Positions 31,646 through 43,358 are shown, counted from the first letter of the stretch. The stretch is 64,000 nt of DNA from Wenjunlia tyrosinilytica (GCF_014646055.1 NZ_BMMS01000002.1:79729-143728); one strand, 5' to 3'. The notes: generated by a model from the sequence alone, not told the origin. Made by a program: numbers and translations.

Positions 31646-33766
31646 GTGAGCACCAAGTCGACCAACACAGCCTTGGACTGGACCGATCTGGACAAGCGGG
31701 CTGTGGACACAGCTCGAGTCCTCGCCATGGACGCCGTGCAGAAGGTCGGCAACGGCCACCCCGGCACGGCCATGAGCCTGGCACCCGCCGCCTACCTTCT
31801 GTTCCAGAAGCTGATGCGGCACGACCCCACGAACCCGGACTGGGCGGGCCGTGACCGCTTTGTCCTCTCCCCCGGGCACACCAGCCTGACGCTCTACACC
31901 GAGCTCTTCCTGTCGGGCTACGGCCTGGAGCTGGACGACCTGAAGGCGTTCCGCAAGTGGGGCAGCCGCACTCCGGGCCACCCCGAGCACGGCCACACCA
32001 TCGGGGTCGAGACCACCACGGGCCCGCTCGGCCAGGGCATCGCCAACGCCGTGGGCATGGCCATGGCCGCGCGGTACGAGCGCGGGCTGTTCGACCCGGA
32101 CGCACCCGAGGGCGAGTCCCCCTTCGACCACACCATCTGGGCCATCGTCTCCGACGGCGACATCGAGGAAGGCGTCTCGGCGGAGGCCGGCTCCCTGGCC
32201 GGCCACCAGAAGCTGGGCAACCTCGTCGCCCTGTACGACGACAACCACATCTCGATCGAGGGCGACACCGCCACCGCTCTGAGCGAGGACGTGCTGGCGC
32301 GCTACGAGGCCTACGGATGGCACGTGCAGCGCATCGAGCAGGCCGAGAACGGCGACTTCGACATCGAGGCGCTGCACAAGGCGCTCCTCGCCGCGAAGGC
32401 CGAGACGGGCCGTCCGTCCATCATCGGCGCCCGCACGATCATCGCCTGGCCGGCCCCGAACGCCCAGAACACCGAGGCGGCGCACGGCTCCGCCCTCGGC
32501 GAGGACGAGGTCAGGGCCACCAAGGAGGTCCTGGGCTTCGACCCGGACCAGCACTTCCAGGTGGAGGAAGAGGTCCTCGCCCACACCCGCGAGGCCCTCG
32601 ACCGGGGCCGCGCGATGCGCGCCGAGTGGGACAAGGCGTTCCAGACCTGGCGCGCCGCCGACCCCGACCGGGCCGCCGAGTACGACCGCATCGCGGCCGG
32701 CAAGCTCCCCGAGGGTTGGGACAAGTCGATCCCGAGCTTCCCGGCGGGCAAGGACGTGGCGACCCGCAAGGCCTCCGGCGAGGTGCTCAAGGCCCTCGGC
32801 GCGATCGTCCCCGAGCTGTGGGGCGGCTCCGCGGACCTGGCCGGTTCGAACAACACGACCATCGACTCGAGCTCGTCCTTCCTCCCCCCGGACAACCCGC
32901 TGCCCGGCGCGAGCCCGTACGGCCGCACCATCCACTGGGGCATCCGCGAGCACGCCATGGGCTCGACCATGAACGGCATCGCCCTGCACGGGAACACCCG
33001 TGTCTACGGCGGCACATTCCTGGTCTTCTCGGACTACATGCGCCCCGCGGTCCGGCTGGCGTCGCTGATGCGGCTGCCCGTCACCTACGTGTGGACGCAC
33101 GACTCCATCGGCCTCGGCGAGGACGGCCCGACCCACCAGCCGGTCGAGCACCTCGCCGCGCTGCGCGCCATCCCGGGCCTGAACGTCGTCCGTCCCGCCG
33201 ACGCCAACGAGACCGCGGTCGCCTGGCGCACGATCATGGAGCGCCACTCCGTCCCCGGCACCGGCCCGCACGGCCTCGCCCTGACCCGGCAGAACGTGCC
33301 GACGTGGGCGCGGACCGAGGACGGCCCGGCCACCGGCGAGGAGTTCAGCTCCGCCGAGGGCACGGCCAAGGGCGCCTACGTCCTGGCCGACGCCTCCAAC
33401 GGCGCCCCGGAGGTCATCCTCATCGGCACCGGCTCCGAGGTGCAGATCGCGGTCGCCGCCCGCGAGGTCCTCGAGGCCGACGGCATCCCCACCCGTGTGG
33501 TCTCTCTCCCCTGCCTCGAGTGGTTCAAGGAGCAGGACAAGGCCTACCAGGACAGCGTCCTTCTGCCGCGGGTCAAGGCACGTGTCTCGGTCGAGGCGGG
33601 CATCGCCCAGGGCTGGCGCGAACTCGTCGGCGACGCCGGCCGCATCGTCGGCCTGGAGCACTTCGGCGCCTCCGCCGACTACCAGGTCCTCTACGAGAAG
33701 TTCGGCCTCACGAAGGAGGCCGTCGTCGCGGCGGCACGCGACTCCATCGCTGCCGCATCCGCCTGA
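31646..33766 (+). CDS. tkt: Transketolase
   Basis: 706 aa thiamine-diphosphate enzyme of the non-oxidative pentose phosphate pathway. It transfers a two-carbon ketol unit between sugar phosphates. The ThDP/Mg2+ motif is [20 protein letters not shown] through NHISIEGDT, the N-terminal catalytic [13 protein letters not shown] is present, and the pyrimidine domain has [18 protein letters not shown] with the conserved Glu. The GTG at 31646 follows GAGAGGAG. It opens the operon tkt-tal-pgi-zwf-opcA-pgl. Confidence 0.96.
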   Translation: MSTKSTNTALDWTDLDKRAVDTARVLAMDAVQKVGNGHPGTAMSLAPAAYLLFQKLMRHDPTNPDWAGRDRFVLSPGHTSLTLYTELFLSGYGLELDDLKAFRKWGSRTPGHPEHGHTIGVETTTGPLGQGIANAVGMAMAARYERGLFDPDAPEGESPFDHTIWAIVSDGDIEEGVSAEAGSLAGHQKLGNLVALYDDNHISIEGDTATALSEDVLARYEAYGWHVQRIEQAENGDFDIEALHKALLAAKAETGRPSIIGARTIIAWPAPNAQNTEAAHGSALGEDEVRATKEVLGFDPDQHFQVEEEVLAHTREALDRGRAMRAEWDKAFQTWRAADPDRAAEYDRIAAGKLPEGWDKSIPSFPAGKDVATRKASGEVLKALGAIVPELWGGSADLAGSNNTTIDSSSSFLPPDNPLPGASPYGRTIHWGIREHAMGSTMNGIALHGNTRVYGGTFLVFSDYMRPAVRLASLMRLPVTYVWTHDSIGLGEDGPTHQPVEHLAALRAIPGLNVVRPADANETAVAWRTIMERHSVPGTGPHGLALTRQNVPTWARTEDGPATGEEFSSAEGTAKGAYVLADASNGAPEVILIGTGSEVQIAVAAREVLEADGIPTRVVSLPCLEWFKEQDKAYQDSVLLPRVKARVSVEAGIAQGWRELVGDAGRIVGLEHFGASADYQVLYEKFGLTKEAVVAAARDSIAAASA

Positions 33767-33803
33767 CGGCGCCCAAGCAACGTATCGAGGAGATGCAATA
33801 GAC

Positions 33804-34946
33804 ATGGCAGACGCACTCAAGCGCCTCAGCGACGAAGGCGTGGCGATCTGGCTGGACGACCTGAGCCGCAAGCGGATCACGTCCGGCAACCTCGCCGAGC
33901 TGATCGACCAGAGCCACGTCGTGGGCGTGACCACGAACCCGTCGATCTTCCAGAAGGCGATCGGCGGCGGCGACGGCTACGACGGTCAGCTGCGTGACCT
34001 GGCGGTGCGCGGTCTCACGGTCGAGGAGGCGGTGCGCATGATCACCACCTCCGACGTCCGCGACGCGGCCGACATCCTGCGGCCGGTCTTCGACGCCACC
34101 GGGCAACACGACGGCCGGGTCTCCATCGAGGTGGACCCGCGCCTGGCGCACCGCACCGACGCCACCGTGGCCGAGGCCAAGCAGCTGTGGTGGCTGGTCG
34201 ACCGCCCGAACCTGTTCATCAAGATCCCGGCCACACTGGGCGGCCTGCCCGCGATCACCGAGGTGATCGGCCGGGGCATCAGCGTCAATGTCACGCTGAT
34301 CTTCTCCCTGGACCGGTACCGCCAGGTCATGGACGCCTACTTGGCGGGCCTGGAGAAGGCCAGGGCCGCCGGCATCGACCTGTCCACGATCGAGTCGGTC
34401 GCCTCGTTCTTCGTCTCCCGCGTGGACACCGAGGTCGACAAGCGCCTGGAGAAGATCGACACCCCCGAGGCCAAGGCGCTGCGCGGCAAGGCCGCCGTCG
34501 CCAACGCCCGCCTGGCCTACCAGGCGTTCGAGGAGGTGTTCGGCTCGGTGGACGGCTCGACTCCCCCGTCCGAGCGCTGGGCGGCCCTGGAGCGGGCGGG
34601 CGCGCACAAGCAGCGTCCGCTGTGGGCCTCGACCGGTGTGAAGGACCCGGCGTACAAGGACACGATGTACGTCGAGGAGCTGGTCGCTGCGGGCACCGTG
34701 AACACGATGCCCGAGTCCACGCTCGACGCCGTCGCCGACCACGGCGAGATCCGCGGCGACTCCGTCCGCGCCACCTATGAGCAGGCCAGGGCCGATCTGG
34801 ACGCGCTCGAGGGGATCGGTGTCTCCTACGACGACGTCGTCGAGGTCCTCGAGGACGAGGGCGTCGAGAAGTTCGAGACGTCGTGGAACGAACTGCTGGA
34901 ATCGGTGGACAAGGCCCTCAAGGACAACGCCCCGAAGGAGTCCTGA
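33804..34946 (+). CDS. tal: Transaldolase
   Basis: 380 aa. It moves a dihydroxyacetone unit between sugar phosphates through a Schiff base. The lysine is in [16 protein letters not shown] and the conserved [13 protein letters not shown] is near the N-terminus. The length fits the long actinobacterial transaldolases. The start ATG is preceded by GAGGAGATG. It lies 37 bp after tkt and 4 bp before pgi, so one transcript is likely. Confidence 0.96.
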   Translation: MADALKRLSDEGVAIWLDDLSRKRITSGNLAELIDQSHVVGVTTNPSIFQKAIGGGDGYDGQLRDLAVRGLTVEEAVRMITTSDVRDAADILRPVFDATGQHDGRVSIEVDPRLAHRTDATVAEAKQLWWLVDRPNLFIKIPATLGGLPAITEVIGRGISVNVTLIFSLDRYRQVMDAYLAGLEKARAAGIDLSTIESVASFFVSRVDTEVDKRLEKIDTPEAKALRGKAAVANARLAYQAFEEVFGSVDGSTPPSERWAALERAGAHKQRPLWASTGVKDPAYKDTMYVEELVAAGTVNTMPESTLDAVADHGEIRGDSVRATYEQARADLDALEGIGVSYDDVVEVLEDEGVEKFETSWNELLESVDKALKDNAPKES

Positions 34947-34950
34947 CGCG

Positions 34951-36603
34951 ATGGCGGACTTTGCAGGCCTCGAAGCCCGGGACGGCGGCGTATCCGTCTC
35001 GGTGCGGAAGTTCGTGGGCACCGCCCTGGTGGAGGTGCTCAAGCAGCTGCAGTCGGACTCCGTCGCCTCCCGGCTGAGCGGATCGGACGCCACCTTGTGG
35101 GGCCCGGCCGCCGAGTCCGAGGCTTCCATCCGCCTTGGCTGGGTGGATCTGCCCACCTCCTCCCGTGCCCTTCTCCCGCAGCTCGCCGAGCTGCGGGAGG
35201 AGGTGGCCCGGGCGGGTCTCGACCATGTGGTCCTCGCCGGGATGGGCGGCTCCTCCCTCGCCCCCGAGGTCATCACCCGCACCTACGGCGTCCCGCTGAC
35301 GGTGCTCGACACCACCGACCCGCACCAGATCCGCCGGGCCGTCGCGGACCGGCTGGACCGCACGGTCGTCGTGGTCTCCTCCAAGTCCGGCGGCACCATC
35401 GAGACCGACAGCCACCGGCGCGCCTACGAGCAGGCGTTCCGTGACATGGGCCTGTCGGACGAGGAACTCGCCCAGCGGATCGTGGTCGTCACCGACCCGG
35501 GCTCCCCGCTGGAGCACACCGCCCGCGAGGCGGGCTACCGCGTGGTGCTGGCCGACCCCAACGTGGGCGGCCGCTACTCGGCGCTGACCGCCTTCGGCCT
35601 CGTTCCGAGCGCGCTGGCGGGCGTGGACGTGGCGAAGCTGCTGGACGAGGCCGCGGCCCTGTCCCCCGAGCTCGCCAGGAACGAGGCCACCAACCCGGGC
35701 CTCCTGCTGGGCGCGGCGCTCGGCACCGGAGCGGTGACCGGCCGTGACAAGGCCGTCATCGCCACGGCCACGGACGCCGGCGGACACGGCATCGTCGGCT
35801 TCGGCGACTGGGCCGAGCAGCTCATCGCCGAGTCCACCGGCAAGGAGGCCAAGGGCATCCTGCCGGTCGTCGTCGAGGGCACCGGCGCTCCCGGCTACGC
35901 CGACATCGGCGAGGACGGGCAGCGGGTCGTCCTGGGCTCCGACGAGTCCGCCGACATCGCTGTCGGCGGGCCGCTGGGCGCGCAGCTCCTGCTGTGGGAG
36001 TTCGCGACCGCGGTGGCGGGCCGGATCATCGGCATCGACCCGTTCGACCAGCCCAACGTCCAGGAGTCCAAGGACAACACGGCCGCCCTGCTGGAGAAGG
36101 CGGGCGACGGCCCCCTCCCCGAGGGCGAGCCGGCCTTCACCGACGGCGCCGTGCAGGTCTTCGGCGACTCGGCGGTGCTGGGCGGGGCGACCACGCTGGC
36201 AGGCGCCCTCGACGCGCTGTTCGGCGCGGTTCCCGAGCGCGGCTACCTCGCCGTGATGGCCTACCTGGACCGGGTGGGCGAGGCGTCCGCGGAGAAGCTG
36301 CGCCCCGCGGCGGCGGTGAAGGCCGGCAGGCAGGTGACCTTCGGCTGGGCTCCGCGCTTCCTGCACTCCACCGGGCAGTTCCACAAGGGCGGTCCGCCGG
36401 TCGGCGCATTCCTCCAGATCACCGGGGCGACGGCGCAGGACCTGGACGTGCCGGGCAGGCCCTACACCTTCGGGCGCCTCCAGCTCGCCCAGGCGCTCGG
36501 CGACCTCGGCGCCCTCACCTCGCGGGGCCGTCCGGCGCTGCGCCTGCATCTCACCGACCGTGCGGCAGGGCTGCGGCAGCTGCATTCCGCGCTAGGAGAG
36601 TGA
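34951..36603 (+). CDS. pgi: Glucose-6-phosphate isomerase
   Basis: 550 aa. Interconverts glucose 6-phosphate and fructose 6-phosphate. The SIS-domain core is seen in VLAGMGGSSLAPEVITRTYG and VVSSKSGGTIETDSHRRAYE, with DPFDQPNVQESKDNTAALLE toward the C-terminus. It belongs to the actinobacterial subfamily found inside the pentose phosphate operon. It starts 4 bp after tal and ends 4 bp before zwf. Confidence 0.93.
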   Translation: MADFAGLEARDGGVSVSVRKFVGTALVEVLKQLQSDSVASRLSGSDATLWGPAAESEASIRLGWVDLPTSSRALLPQLAELREEVARAGLDHVVLAGMGGSSLAPEVITRTYGVPLTVLDTTDPHQIRRAVADRLDRTVVVVSSKSGGTIETDSHRRAYEQAFRDMGLSDEELAQRIVVVTDPGSPLEHTAREAGYRVVLADPNVGGRYSALTAFGLVPSALAGVDVAKLLDEAAALSPELARNEATNPGLLLGAALGTGAVTGRDKAVIATATDAGGHGIVGFGDWAEQLIAESTGKEAKGILPVVVEGTGAPGYADIGEDGQRVVLGSDESADIAVGGPLGAQLLLWEFATAVAGRIIGIDPFDQPNVQESKDNTAALLEKAGDGPLPEGEPAFTDGAVQVFGDSAVLGGATTLAGALDALFGAVPERGYLAVMAYLDRVGEASAEKLRPAAAVKAGRQVTFGWAPRFLHSTGQFHKGGPPVGAFLQITGATAQDLDVPGRPYTFGRLQLAQALGDLGALTSRGRPALRLHLTDRAAGLRQLHSALGE

Positions 36604-36607
36604 AGCG

Positions 36608-38134
36608 GTGACGACGAACACCAATCCACTGCGGGCACCACAGGACCGGCGGCTCCCACGCATCGCGGGCCCCTCGGGTCTGGTCATCTTCGGCGTCACG
36701 GGCGACCTGTCGCGCAAGAAGCTGATGCCGGCCGTCTACGACCTGGCCAACCGCGGCCTGCTGCCGCCGGGCTTCTCGCTCGTCGGCTTCGCCCGCCGCG
36801 ACTGGGAGAACGAGGACTTCGCCCAGGTCGTCCACGACGCCGTCAAGGAGCACTCGCGGACCCCGTTCCGCGAGGAGGTGTGGGCGCAGCTCGCCGAGGG
36901 CTTCCGGTTCGTGCCCGGCGAGTTCAACGACGACGACGCGTTCGAGAAGCTGCGCAGCACCATCGACGAGCTGGACAAGGCACGCGGCACGGGCGGCAAC
37001 TTCGCCTTCTACCTGTCCGTTCCGCCGAAGTTCTTCCCCAAGGTCGTCGAGCAGCTCAAGAAGCACCACCTGTCCGAGGGGCGCAACGGATCCTGGCGCC
37101 GCGCCGTCATCGAGAAGCCGTTCGGCCACGACCTGGCCAGCGCCCAGGAGCTCAACCGGACCGTCCACGAGGTCTTCCCGCCCAACGAGGTCTTCCGGAT
37201 CGACCACTACCTGGGCAAGGAGACGGTCCAGAACATCCTGGCGCTGCGCTTCGCCAACACGATGTTCGAGCCCCTGTGGAACCGCTCCTACGTCGACCAC
37301 GTGCAGATCACCATGGCCGAGGACATCGGCATCGGCGGCCGTGCGGGGTACTACGACGGCATCGGCGCCGCCCGTGACGTCATCCAGAACCACCTCCTCC
37401 AGCTGCTCGCCCTCACGGCGATGGAGGAGCCGGCCTCGTTCGAGGCCGCCGCCCTGGTCCGGGAGAAGATCAAGGTGCTGGGCGCGGTCAAGCTCCCCGC
37501 GGACCTGAGCAAGCACACGGTGCCCGGGCAGTACGTCCGCGGCTGGCAGGGCGGACAGGAGGTGGCCGGGTATCTGGAGGAGGAGGGCATCCCCCCGGAC
37601 TCGCGCACCGACACCTACGCCGCGATAAAGCTGCAGATCGACAACCGGCGCTGGGCGGGTGTGCCGTTCTACCTGCGCACCGGCAAGCGGCTGGGGCGGC
37701 GGGTCACCGAGGTAGCGGTGGTCTTCCAGCGCGCGCCGCACCTGCCGTTCGACAGCACCGCCACCGAGGAGCTGGGGCAGAACGCCCTGGTGATCCGGAT
37801 CCAGCCGGACGAGGGCATCACCGTCCGCTTCGGTTCGAAGGTGCCGGGCACGGCCATGGAGGTCCGGGACGTGTCGATGGACTTCGCCTACGGCGAGTCC
37901 TTCACCGAGTCCAGCCCCGAGGCGTACGAGCGGCTCCTGCTGGACGTGCTGCTCGGCGACGCGAACCTCTTCCCGCGCCACCAGGAGGTCGAGCTGTCCT
38001 GGACGATCCTCGACCCGATCGAGGAGCACTGGGCCAAGCACGGCCGGCCCCAGCCCTACACGTCGGGCACCTGGGGTCCGGCCGCGGCCGACGAGATGCT
38101 CGCACGAGACGGACGGAGCTGGCGCCGGCCATGA
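36608..38134 (+). CDS. zwf: Glucose-6-phosphate 1-dehydrogenase
   Basis: 508 aa. Oxidises glucose 6-phosphate to 6-phosphogluconolactone with NADP+. The nucleotide-binding motif is [20 protein letters not shown] and the substrate-binding/catalytic motif is [23 protein letters not shown] start. The stop overlaps the start of opcA (ATGA), matching their physical partnership. Confidence 0.96.
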   Translation: MTTNTNPLRAPQDRRLPRIAGPSGLVIFGVTGDLSRKKLMPAVYDLANRGLLPPGFSLVGFARRDWENEDFAQVVHDAVKEHSRTPFREEVWAQLAEGFRFVPGEFNDDDAFEKLRSTIDELDKARGTGGNFAFYLSVPPKFFPKVVEQLKKHHLSEGRNGSWRRAVIEKPFGHDLASAQELNRTVHEVFPPNEVFRIDHYLGKETVQNILALRFANTMFEPLWNRSYVDHVQITMAEDIGIGGRAGYYDGIGAARDVIQNHLLQLLALTAMEEPASFEAAALVREKIKVLGAVKLPADLSKHTVPGQYVRGWQGGQEVAGYLEEEGIPPDSRTDTYAAIKLQIDNRRWAGVPFYLRTGKRLGRRVTEVAVVFQRAPHLPFDSTATEELGQNALVIRIQPDEGITVRFGSKVPGTAMEVRDVSMDFAYGESFTESSPEAYERLLLDVLLGDANLFPRHQEVELSWTILDPIEEHWAKHGRPQPYTSGTWGPAAADEMLARDGRSWRRP

Positions 38135-39312
38135 ACATCGATCTGACCCACACCACCTCGAGCCAGATCAACAACGCGCTGGTCAAGGCCCGTCGTGCGA
38201 TCGGCTCCCCGGCCGTCGGCATGGTGCTCACGCTGGTGATCGTGACCGACGAGGGCAACCACTACGACGCCCTGAAGGCGGCCAACGAGGCGTCCAGGGA
38301 GCACCCCTCCCGGATACTGGCGGTCATCAAGCGCCATGGACGCTCCCCCAGGGCGCGCGCCGAGGCCCGCCTCGACGCGGAGGTGAGGATCGGCGAGGAG
38401 AGCGGGGCCGGTGAGATCGTGCTGCTGCGGCTGCACGGCGAGCTGGCCAACCACGCCGAGTCGGTCGTCCTGCCGCTCCTGCTCCCGGACGCGCCCGTCG
38501 TCGTCTGGTGGCCGGAGGACGCTCCCGAGCGTCCCGCCGAGGACCCGCTGGGCGCGCTCGCCCAGCGCCGGGTGACCGACGCCGCGGCCACCGAGAACCC
38601 CATGGCGGCACTGATCGGCCGCGGGGAGAGCTACACCCCGGGTGACACCGATCTGGCCTGGACGAGGATCACCCCGTGGCGCAGCATGCTGGCCGCGGCC
38701 CTCGACCAGAAGCACTCCAAGGTCACCGGCGCCGTGGTCGAGGGCGAGGCCTACAACCCCAGCTCGGAGCTGCTGGCCCTGTGGCTGGCGGACCGGCTGA
38801 AGGTCGAGGTCGAGCTGGTGGTCTCGCAGGGGCCGGGCCTGACCGGTGTGCGGCTGCGCACCGCCGACGGCGACATCTGCCTGGACCGGGCCGACGGCGC
38901 GCTGGCCGAGCTGGCCATGCCGGGGCAACCGGACCGGCATGTGGCGCTCAAGCGCCGCGGGACCTCGGAGCTGATCGCCGAGGAGCTGCGGCGGCTGGAC
39001 CCGGACGAGGTATACGCGTCCACGGTGAGGTACGGGCTGGGCAGGCTGCCGGAGACGAACGGCTCGAGCGGCCATGTGATCCAGCCGCAGCGCACGACGA
39101 GGAAGGCCGCCGCGACGCGGTCCTCGGCACCGGCCTCCACAGCACCGGCCTCCACGGCATCGTCCGAGACGGCATCCGAGGCCGCGGAGCCGGCGGACGG
39201 CACCGCGGCGGAAAGCGCGGAGCCGACCGCCAAGCCGTCGAGGGCGTCTGACAAGCCGTCGGCCCAGGAGTCCGCCAAGCCGGCCGCTTCCCGCCGCAGG
39301 ACGACGAAGTGA
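38131..39312 (+). CDS. opcA: Glucose-6-phosphate dehydrogenase assembly protein OpcA
   Basis: 393 aa. OpcA promotes assembly or activation of Zwf in actinobacteria and cyanobacteria. The N-terminal [20 protein letters not shown] and the VVWWPEDAPERPAEDPLG segment are family hallmarks. The C-terminal 70 residues are a low-complexity Ala/Ser/Thr/Pro/Lys tail ending AASRRRTTK. It overlaps both neighbours by ATGA or GTGA. Confidence 0.93.
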   Translation: MNIDLTHTTSSQINNALVKARRAIGSPAVGMVLTLVIVTDEGNHYDALKAANEASREHPSRILAVIKRHGRSPRARAEARLDAEVRIGEESGAGEIVLLRLHGELANHAESVVLPLLLPDAPVVVWWPEDAPERPAEDPLGALAQRRVTDAAATENPMAALIGRGESYTPGDTDLAWTRITPWRSMLAAALDQKHSKVTGAVVEGEAYNPSSELLALWLADRLKVEVELVVSQGPGLTGVRLRTADGDICLDRADGALAELAMPGQPDRHVALKRRGTSELIAEELRRLDPDEVYASTVRYGLGRLPETNGSSGHVIQPQRTTRKAAATRSSAPASTAPASTASSETASEAAEPADGTAAESAEPTAKPSRASDKPSAQESAKPAASRRRTTK

Positions 39313-40091
39313 CGGCGCCTCAGGTGGTCGTGCACCGCGACAAGGACCTGATGGCGAAGGCGGCCGCGGCCCGGCTGATCACCAAGGTCGTGGACGCCCA
39401 GGCCGCCACCGGTTCGGCTTCGGTGGTGCTCACGGGAGGGCGCAACGGCAACGCACTGCTGGCCGCCATCGCCGAATCGCCCGCCCGGGACGCGATCGAC
39501 TGGTCGCGCCTTGACCTGTGGTGGGGCGACGAGCGGTTCCTGCCCGAGGGCGACCCCGAGCGGAACCACACCCAGGCCCGTGCGGCGCTTTTGGACTCGG
39601 TACCGCTGGACCCGGCGCGGGTGCGTCCCATGCCGGCGTCCGACGGGCCCGAGGGCAACGACCCGGAGGCGGCCGCCGAGGCCTACTCCGAGGAGCTCGC
39701 GAAGGCGACGCGCCCCGGCGACCACGGCGGGGTGCCCTCGTTCGACGTCCTCCTCCTCGGCGTCGGCCCGGACACGCATGTGGCCTCGCTCTTCCCCGAG
39801 CACCCCGCGGTGCGCGAGGTCGAGCGCACGGTCGTGGCGGTGCGCGGGGCCCCCAAGCCCCCGCCCACCCGTATCTCGCTGACCTTCCCGGCGATCCGGT
39901 CGGCGCGCGAGGTGTGGCTGCTGGCCGCGGGCGAGGACAAGGCGGACGCCGTGGCGATCGCCCTGGGCGGCGCCGGGGAGATCCAGGCACCGGCCGCGGG
40001 CGCGCGGGGAACCAGTCGCACCCTGTGGCTGCTCGACCGCTCCGCCGCGGCGAACCTTCCGCCGCAGCTGTACCCGCCGGCCTCCGCCTAG
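39309..40091 (+). CDS. pgl: 6-phosphogluconolactonase
   Basis: 260 aa of the SOL/DevB family. Hydrolyses 6-phosphogluconolactone to 6-phosphogluconate. Motifs seen are VVLTGGRNGNALLAAI, LWWGDERFLPEGDPERNH and FDVLLLGVGPDTHVASLFPE. The GTG start overlaps the opcA stop. It closes the operon, and a very strong hairpin follows at 40180-40231. Confidence 0.94.
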   Translation: MTAPQVVVHRDKDLMAKAAAARLITKVVDAQAATGSASVVLTGGRNGNALLAAIAESPARDAIDWSRLDLWWGDERFLPEGDPERNHTQARAALLDSVPLDPARVRPMPASDGPEGNDPEAAAEAYSEELAKATRPGDHGGVPSFDVLLLGVGPDTHVASLFPEHPAVREVERTVVAVRGAPKPPPTRISLTFPAIRSAREVWLLAAGEDKADAVAIALGGAGEIQAPAAGARGTSRTLWLLDRSAAANLPPQLYPPASA

Positions 40092-40179
40092 CGCCCGGCG
40101 CTCAGGCGCTGCCTCCGGCCAGGGCCGGGCAGGACCAGCCGGGAAGAACCGGGAAGAACGAAGAACTGGGAAGAACACG

Positions 40180-40231
40180 GAACGGGGTCCGGGTGGGCCT
40201 TCCTCGCGGAAGGGCCACCCGGACCCCGTTC
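40180..40231. terminator. Bidirectional terminator after pgl and the rbpA-like gene
   Basis: Two 24-bp arms with a single mismatch (GAACGGGGTCCGGGTGG at 40180 onward; CCACCCGGACCCCGTTC ending at 40231) and a TCGC loop. It separates convergent genes. Three GGGAAGAAC repeats precede it (40140-40180). Confidence 0.93.
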
Positions 40232-40258
40232 TCGTGTCGTGCGCGCAGGTGGACCGGC

Positions 40259-40594
40259 TCAGATCTCACCGCGGAGCTTGGCGAGGGCCTCGGCGAGGAT
40301 CGCCTCCCCGTCGGCGTCGCTGCGGCGCTCGCGCACATAGGCCAGGTGTGTCTTGTAGGGCTCGGTGCGCGGCGGGTCCGGCGGGCTCTCGCGGTTCTGC
40401 CCCGCCGGGAAACCGCACCGGGGGCAGTCCCAGGTGTCCGGGATCTGCGCGTCGCTGGCGAAGCTCGGCTGGGTCTCGTGCCCGTTGGAGCACCAGAATG
40501 AGATCCGCAGACGCGGGGCGGACTCGCCGCGCTCTGCTTCTCCCATCGGCCCGGCGCCGACCCGACTGCCACGGATCGCGTTGCCACTTGCCAC
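40259..40594 (-). CDS. RbpA-family RNA polymerase-binding protein
   Basis: 111 aa. RbpA proteins bind the sigma/RNA polymerase complex in actinobacteria and stimulate initiation. A zinc-type pair of motifs is visible: FWCSNGH and CPRCGFPAG. The C-terminal part THLAYVRERRSDADGEAILA corresponds to the sigma-interacting region (compare THWDMLMERR in classical RbpA). The N-terminus NAIRGSRVGAGPMGEAERG carries the basic linker. It differs clearly from the well-studied RbpA form, so it may be a paralogue; no symbol is given. The GTG at 40594 follows GGGAG. Confidence 0.8.
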   Translation of the reverse strand: MASGNAIRGSRVGAGPMGEAERGESAPRLRISFWCSNGHETQPSFASDAQIPDTWDCPRCGFPAGQNRESPPDPPRTEPYKTHLAYVRERRSDADGEAILAEALAKLRGEI

Positions 40595-40716
40595 GGTCGT
40601 AACTCCCTGCGTGATGGTGCTGCGCTGCCGCGCCCCCGAGGCCCGGCACCTGCGCGAGGACGTCCAGTGTAAGCCTGTCAGTTTTCCACAGGCGTCCGGA
40701 AGTTCTTCAGCTTACG

Positions 40717-40953
40717 TCAGCTGTTGAACTTGAGCAGCAGCCCGAGGACGACAATCGTGGCGAACCAGGCAAGCCCGACGACCACGGTGATCCGGTCCAG
40801 GTTCCGCTCGGCCACCGACGACCCGCCCACGGACGACTGCATTCCGCCACCGAACATGTCGGAAAGGCCGCCGCCCTTGCCCTTGTGCATGAGCACCAGC
40901 AGCATCATCAGCAGACTGAAGACGACGAGGGCGATCGAGAACCCCATGATCAC
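40717..40953 (-). CDS. secG: Preprotein translocase subunit SecG
   Basis: 78 aa membrane protein of the Sec translocon. Two transmembrane helices (GFSIALVVFSLLMMLLVLMH and TVVVGLAWFATIVVLGLLL) flank a Gly-rich loop KGKGGGLSDMFGGGMQSS. The start is GTG 40953 or ATG 40947. The position after tpiA is the usual one in many bacteria; a terminator-like stem lies between them. Confidence 0.92.
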   Translation of the reverse strand: MIMGFSIALVVFSLLMMLLVLMHKGKGGGLSDMFGGGMQSSVGGSSVAERNLDRITVVVGLAWFATIVVLGLLLKFNS

Positions 40954-41038
40954 GGCTGGACCAACTCTCTGGGTGGTGTGTACGGCGCTTGCGGTCGGGC
41001 GGTGCTTCGGCGAAACGGTGCTTCTCGGTAAAACCGGT

Positions 41039-41077
41039 GGGGGCCGGGCCGCCGCCTCAGCGGCTGCCCCGGCCCCC
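41039..41077 (-). terminator. Stem-loop between tpiA and secG
   Basis: GGGGGCCGGG (41039-41048) pairs with CCCGGCCCCC (41068-41077). On the minus strand the stem is followed by ACCGGTTTTACC, a short T run, so it can terminate the gap-pgk-tpiA transcript. Confidence 0.65.
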
Positions 41078-41159
41078 GCCAGGGTACGACTTGGATCCAC
41101 TGTACGGCGAGATCGGCCCCGACATGGGCCCTCTCCCCGCCGAAAGGTCCCCGGACCGG

Positions 41160-41936
<777 letters not shown>

Positions 41937-41941
41937 GTGGT

Positions 41942-43177
41942 TCAGTCCTCCAGTGCGGCGAGGCCGGGGAGCGTCTTGCCCTCGAGGTATTCGAGGCTGG
42001 CGCCACCACCGGTAGAGATGTGTCCGAACGCGGCCTCGTCGAAGCCGAGGATGCGGACGGCCGCGGCCGAGTCGCCGCCGCCGACCACGGTGAACGCCCC
42101 CTTCTCCTTCTGGGAGACCTCCACCAGAGCCTGGGCGACCGCTCGGGTGCCCTCGGCGAAGTCCGGGTGCTCGAAGACGCCCATCGGGCCGTTCCAGAAG
42201 ACGGTGGCCGTGTCGGAGAGCTTCGAGGCGTACAGCTCGCGGGTGCGCGGGCCGATGTCCAGGCCCATCACGTCGGCCGGGATGGCCTCGGCGGAGACGG
42301 TGACGGGGTTGGCCGGGGCCTTGGCCTTCAGGTCGGGGAACTCCGCGGCGGCCAGCACGTCGACCGGCAGCACGAACTCCACGCCCTTGGCCTCGGCCCG
42401 CTCGAGGTACTCGCGGACCACGGGGACCTGGTCCTCCTGGAGCAGCGACTCGCCGATCTCGTGGCCGAGTGCCTTGAGGAAGGTGTACGCCATGCCGCCG
42501 CCGATCAGGATGCGGTCGGCCTTGTCCAGCAGGTGGTCGATCACCCCGAGTTTGTCGGAGACCTTGGCCCCGCCGAGCACGACCGCGTAGGGGCGCGAGA
42601 CCTCCTCGGTGAGCTTCTTCAGGACGGTGACCTCGGCGATGATCAGGCCGCCCGCGGCGTGCGGCAGCCGCGCGGGGAGGTCGTAGACGGAGGCGTGCTT
42701 GCGGTGCACGGCGCCGAAGCCGTCGCCCACGTAGGCGTCGGCGAGGGTGGCGAGCCGGTCCGCGAAGGCGCCGCGCTCGGCGTCGTCCTTGGCGGTCTCC
42801 CCCGGGTTGAAGCGCAGGTTCTCCAGCAGGGCGACATCGCCATCGGACAGGCCCGCCACGGTCTGCTCGGCGCTGTCGCCGACGGTGTCGGTGGCGAAGG
42901 CGACGTCCTTGCCGAGGAGTTCGCCGAGGCGCGCGGCGACCGGGGCGAGGGAGAACTGCGGGTCGGGCTCGCCCTTGGGGCGGCCCAGGTGCGAGGCGAC
43001 GATCACCTTGGCGCCGCGCTCGGCGAGCCTGGTGATGGTCGGCAGGGCGGCGCGGATGCGCCCGTCGTCGGTGATGCTCCGACTTCCGGCTTCCGTGGCG
43101 CCCGAGAGCGGGACATTGAGATCGGAGCGGACGAACACCCGCTTGCCGGCGACGTCGAGGTCGTCGATGGTCTTCAT
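41942..43177 (-). CDS. pgk: Phosphoglycerate kinase
   Basis: 411 aa two-domain kinase making ATP from 1,3-bisphosphoglycerate. N-terminal substrate motifs [13 protein letters not shown] and [21 protein letters not shown]-terminal nucleotide motifs [17 protein letters not shown] and [14 protein letters not shown]. It lies 181 bp after gap with a long stem-loop between them, and runs directly into tpiA. Confidence 0.97.
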   Translation of the reverse strand: MKTIDDLDVAGKRVFVRSDLNVPLSGATEAGSRSITDDGRIRAALPTITRLAERGAKVIVASHLGRPKGEPDPQFSLAPVAARLGELLGKDVAFATDTVGDSAEQTVAGLSDGDVALLENLRFNPGETAKDDAERGAFADRLATLADAYVGDGFGAVHRKHASVYDLPARLPHAAGGLIIAEVTVLKKLTEEVSRPYAVVLGGAKVSDKLGVIDHLLDKADRILIGGGMAYTFLKALGHEIGESLLQEDQVPVVREYLERAEAKGVEFVLPVDVLAAAEFPDLKAKAPANPVTVSAEAIPADVMGLDIGPRTRELYASKLSDTATVFWNGPMGVFEHPDFAEGTRAVAQALVEVSQKEKGAFTVVGGGDSAAAVRILGFDEAAFGHISTGGGASLEYLEGKTLPGLAALED

Positions 43178-43283
43178 GCTGGGTAACCCCTAGGCGGTGA
43201 GGCGCGAGCAACTGGTCACGTCGTGGCCGAGGCAGCGTCTTCGGGGCCGAGCCACGTCTTGCGCGAGGACATGTCCTTCTCAA

Positions 43284-43331
43284 GGAGCAGGGCCCGAAAG
43301 GCGCTCCTTCGCGCCCTCCGAGCCCTGCTCC
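43284..43331 (-). other. Stem-loop in the gap-pgk spacer
   Basis: GGAGCAGGGC (43284-43293) and GCCCTGCTCC (43322-43331) are perfect complements around a 28-nt loop that can fold further (GGCGCTCCTTCGCGCC). The 181-bp spacer has no gene. The stem could partly terminate or protect the message so that gap and pgk are produced at different levels. Confidence 0.7.
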
Positions 43332-43358
43332 CTCATGTCGCGGTACCTGCGCTCGCGG

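Noticed and set aside
30410-33934. A 1174-codon open frame on the minus strand running antisense through tkt into ctaB
   Set aside because: High-GC genomes give long antisense frames. tkt on the plus strand is complete with all motifs, and only the last 313 codons (ctaB) match a known family.
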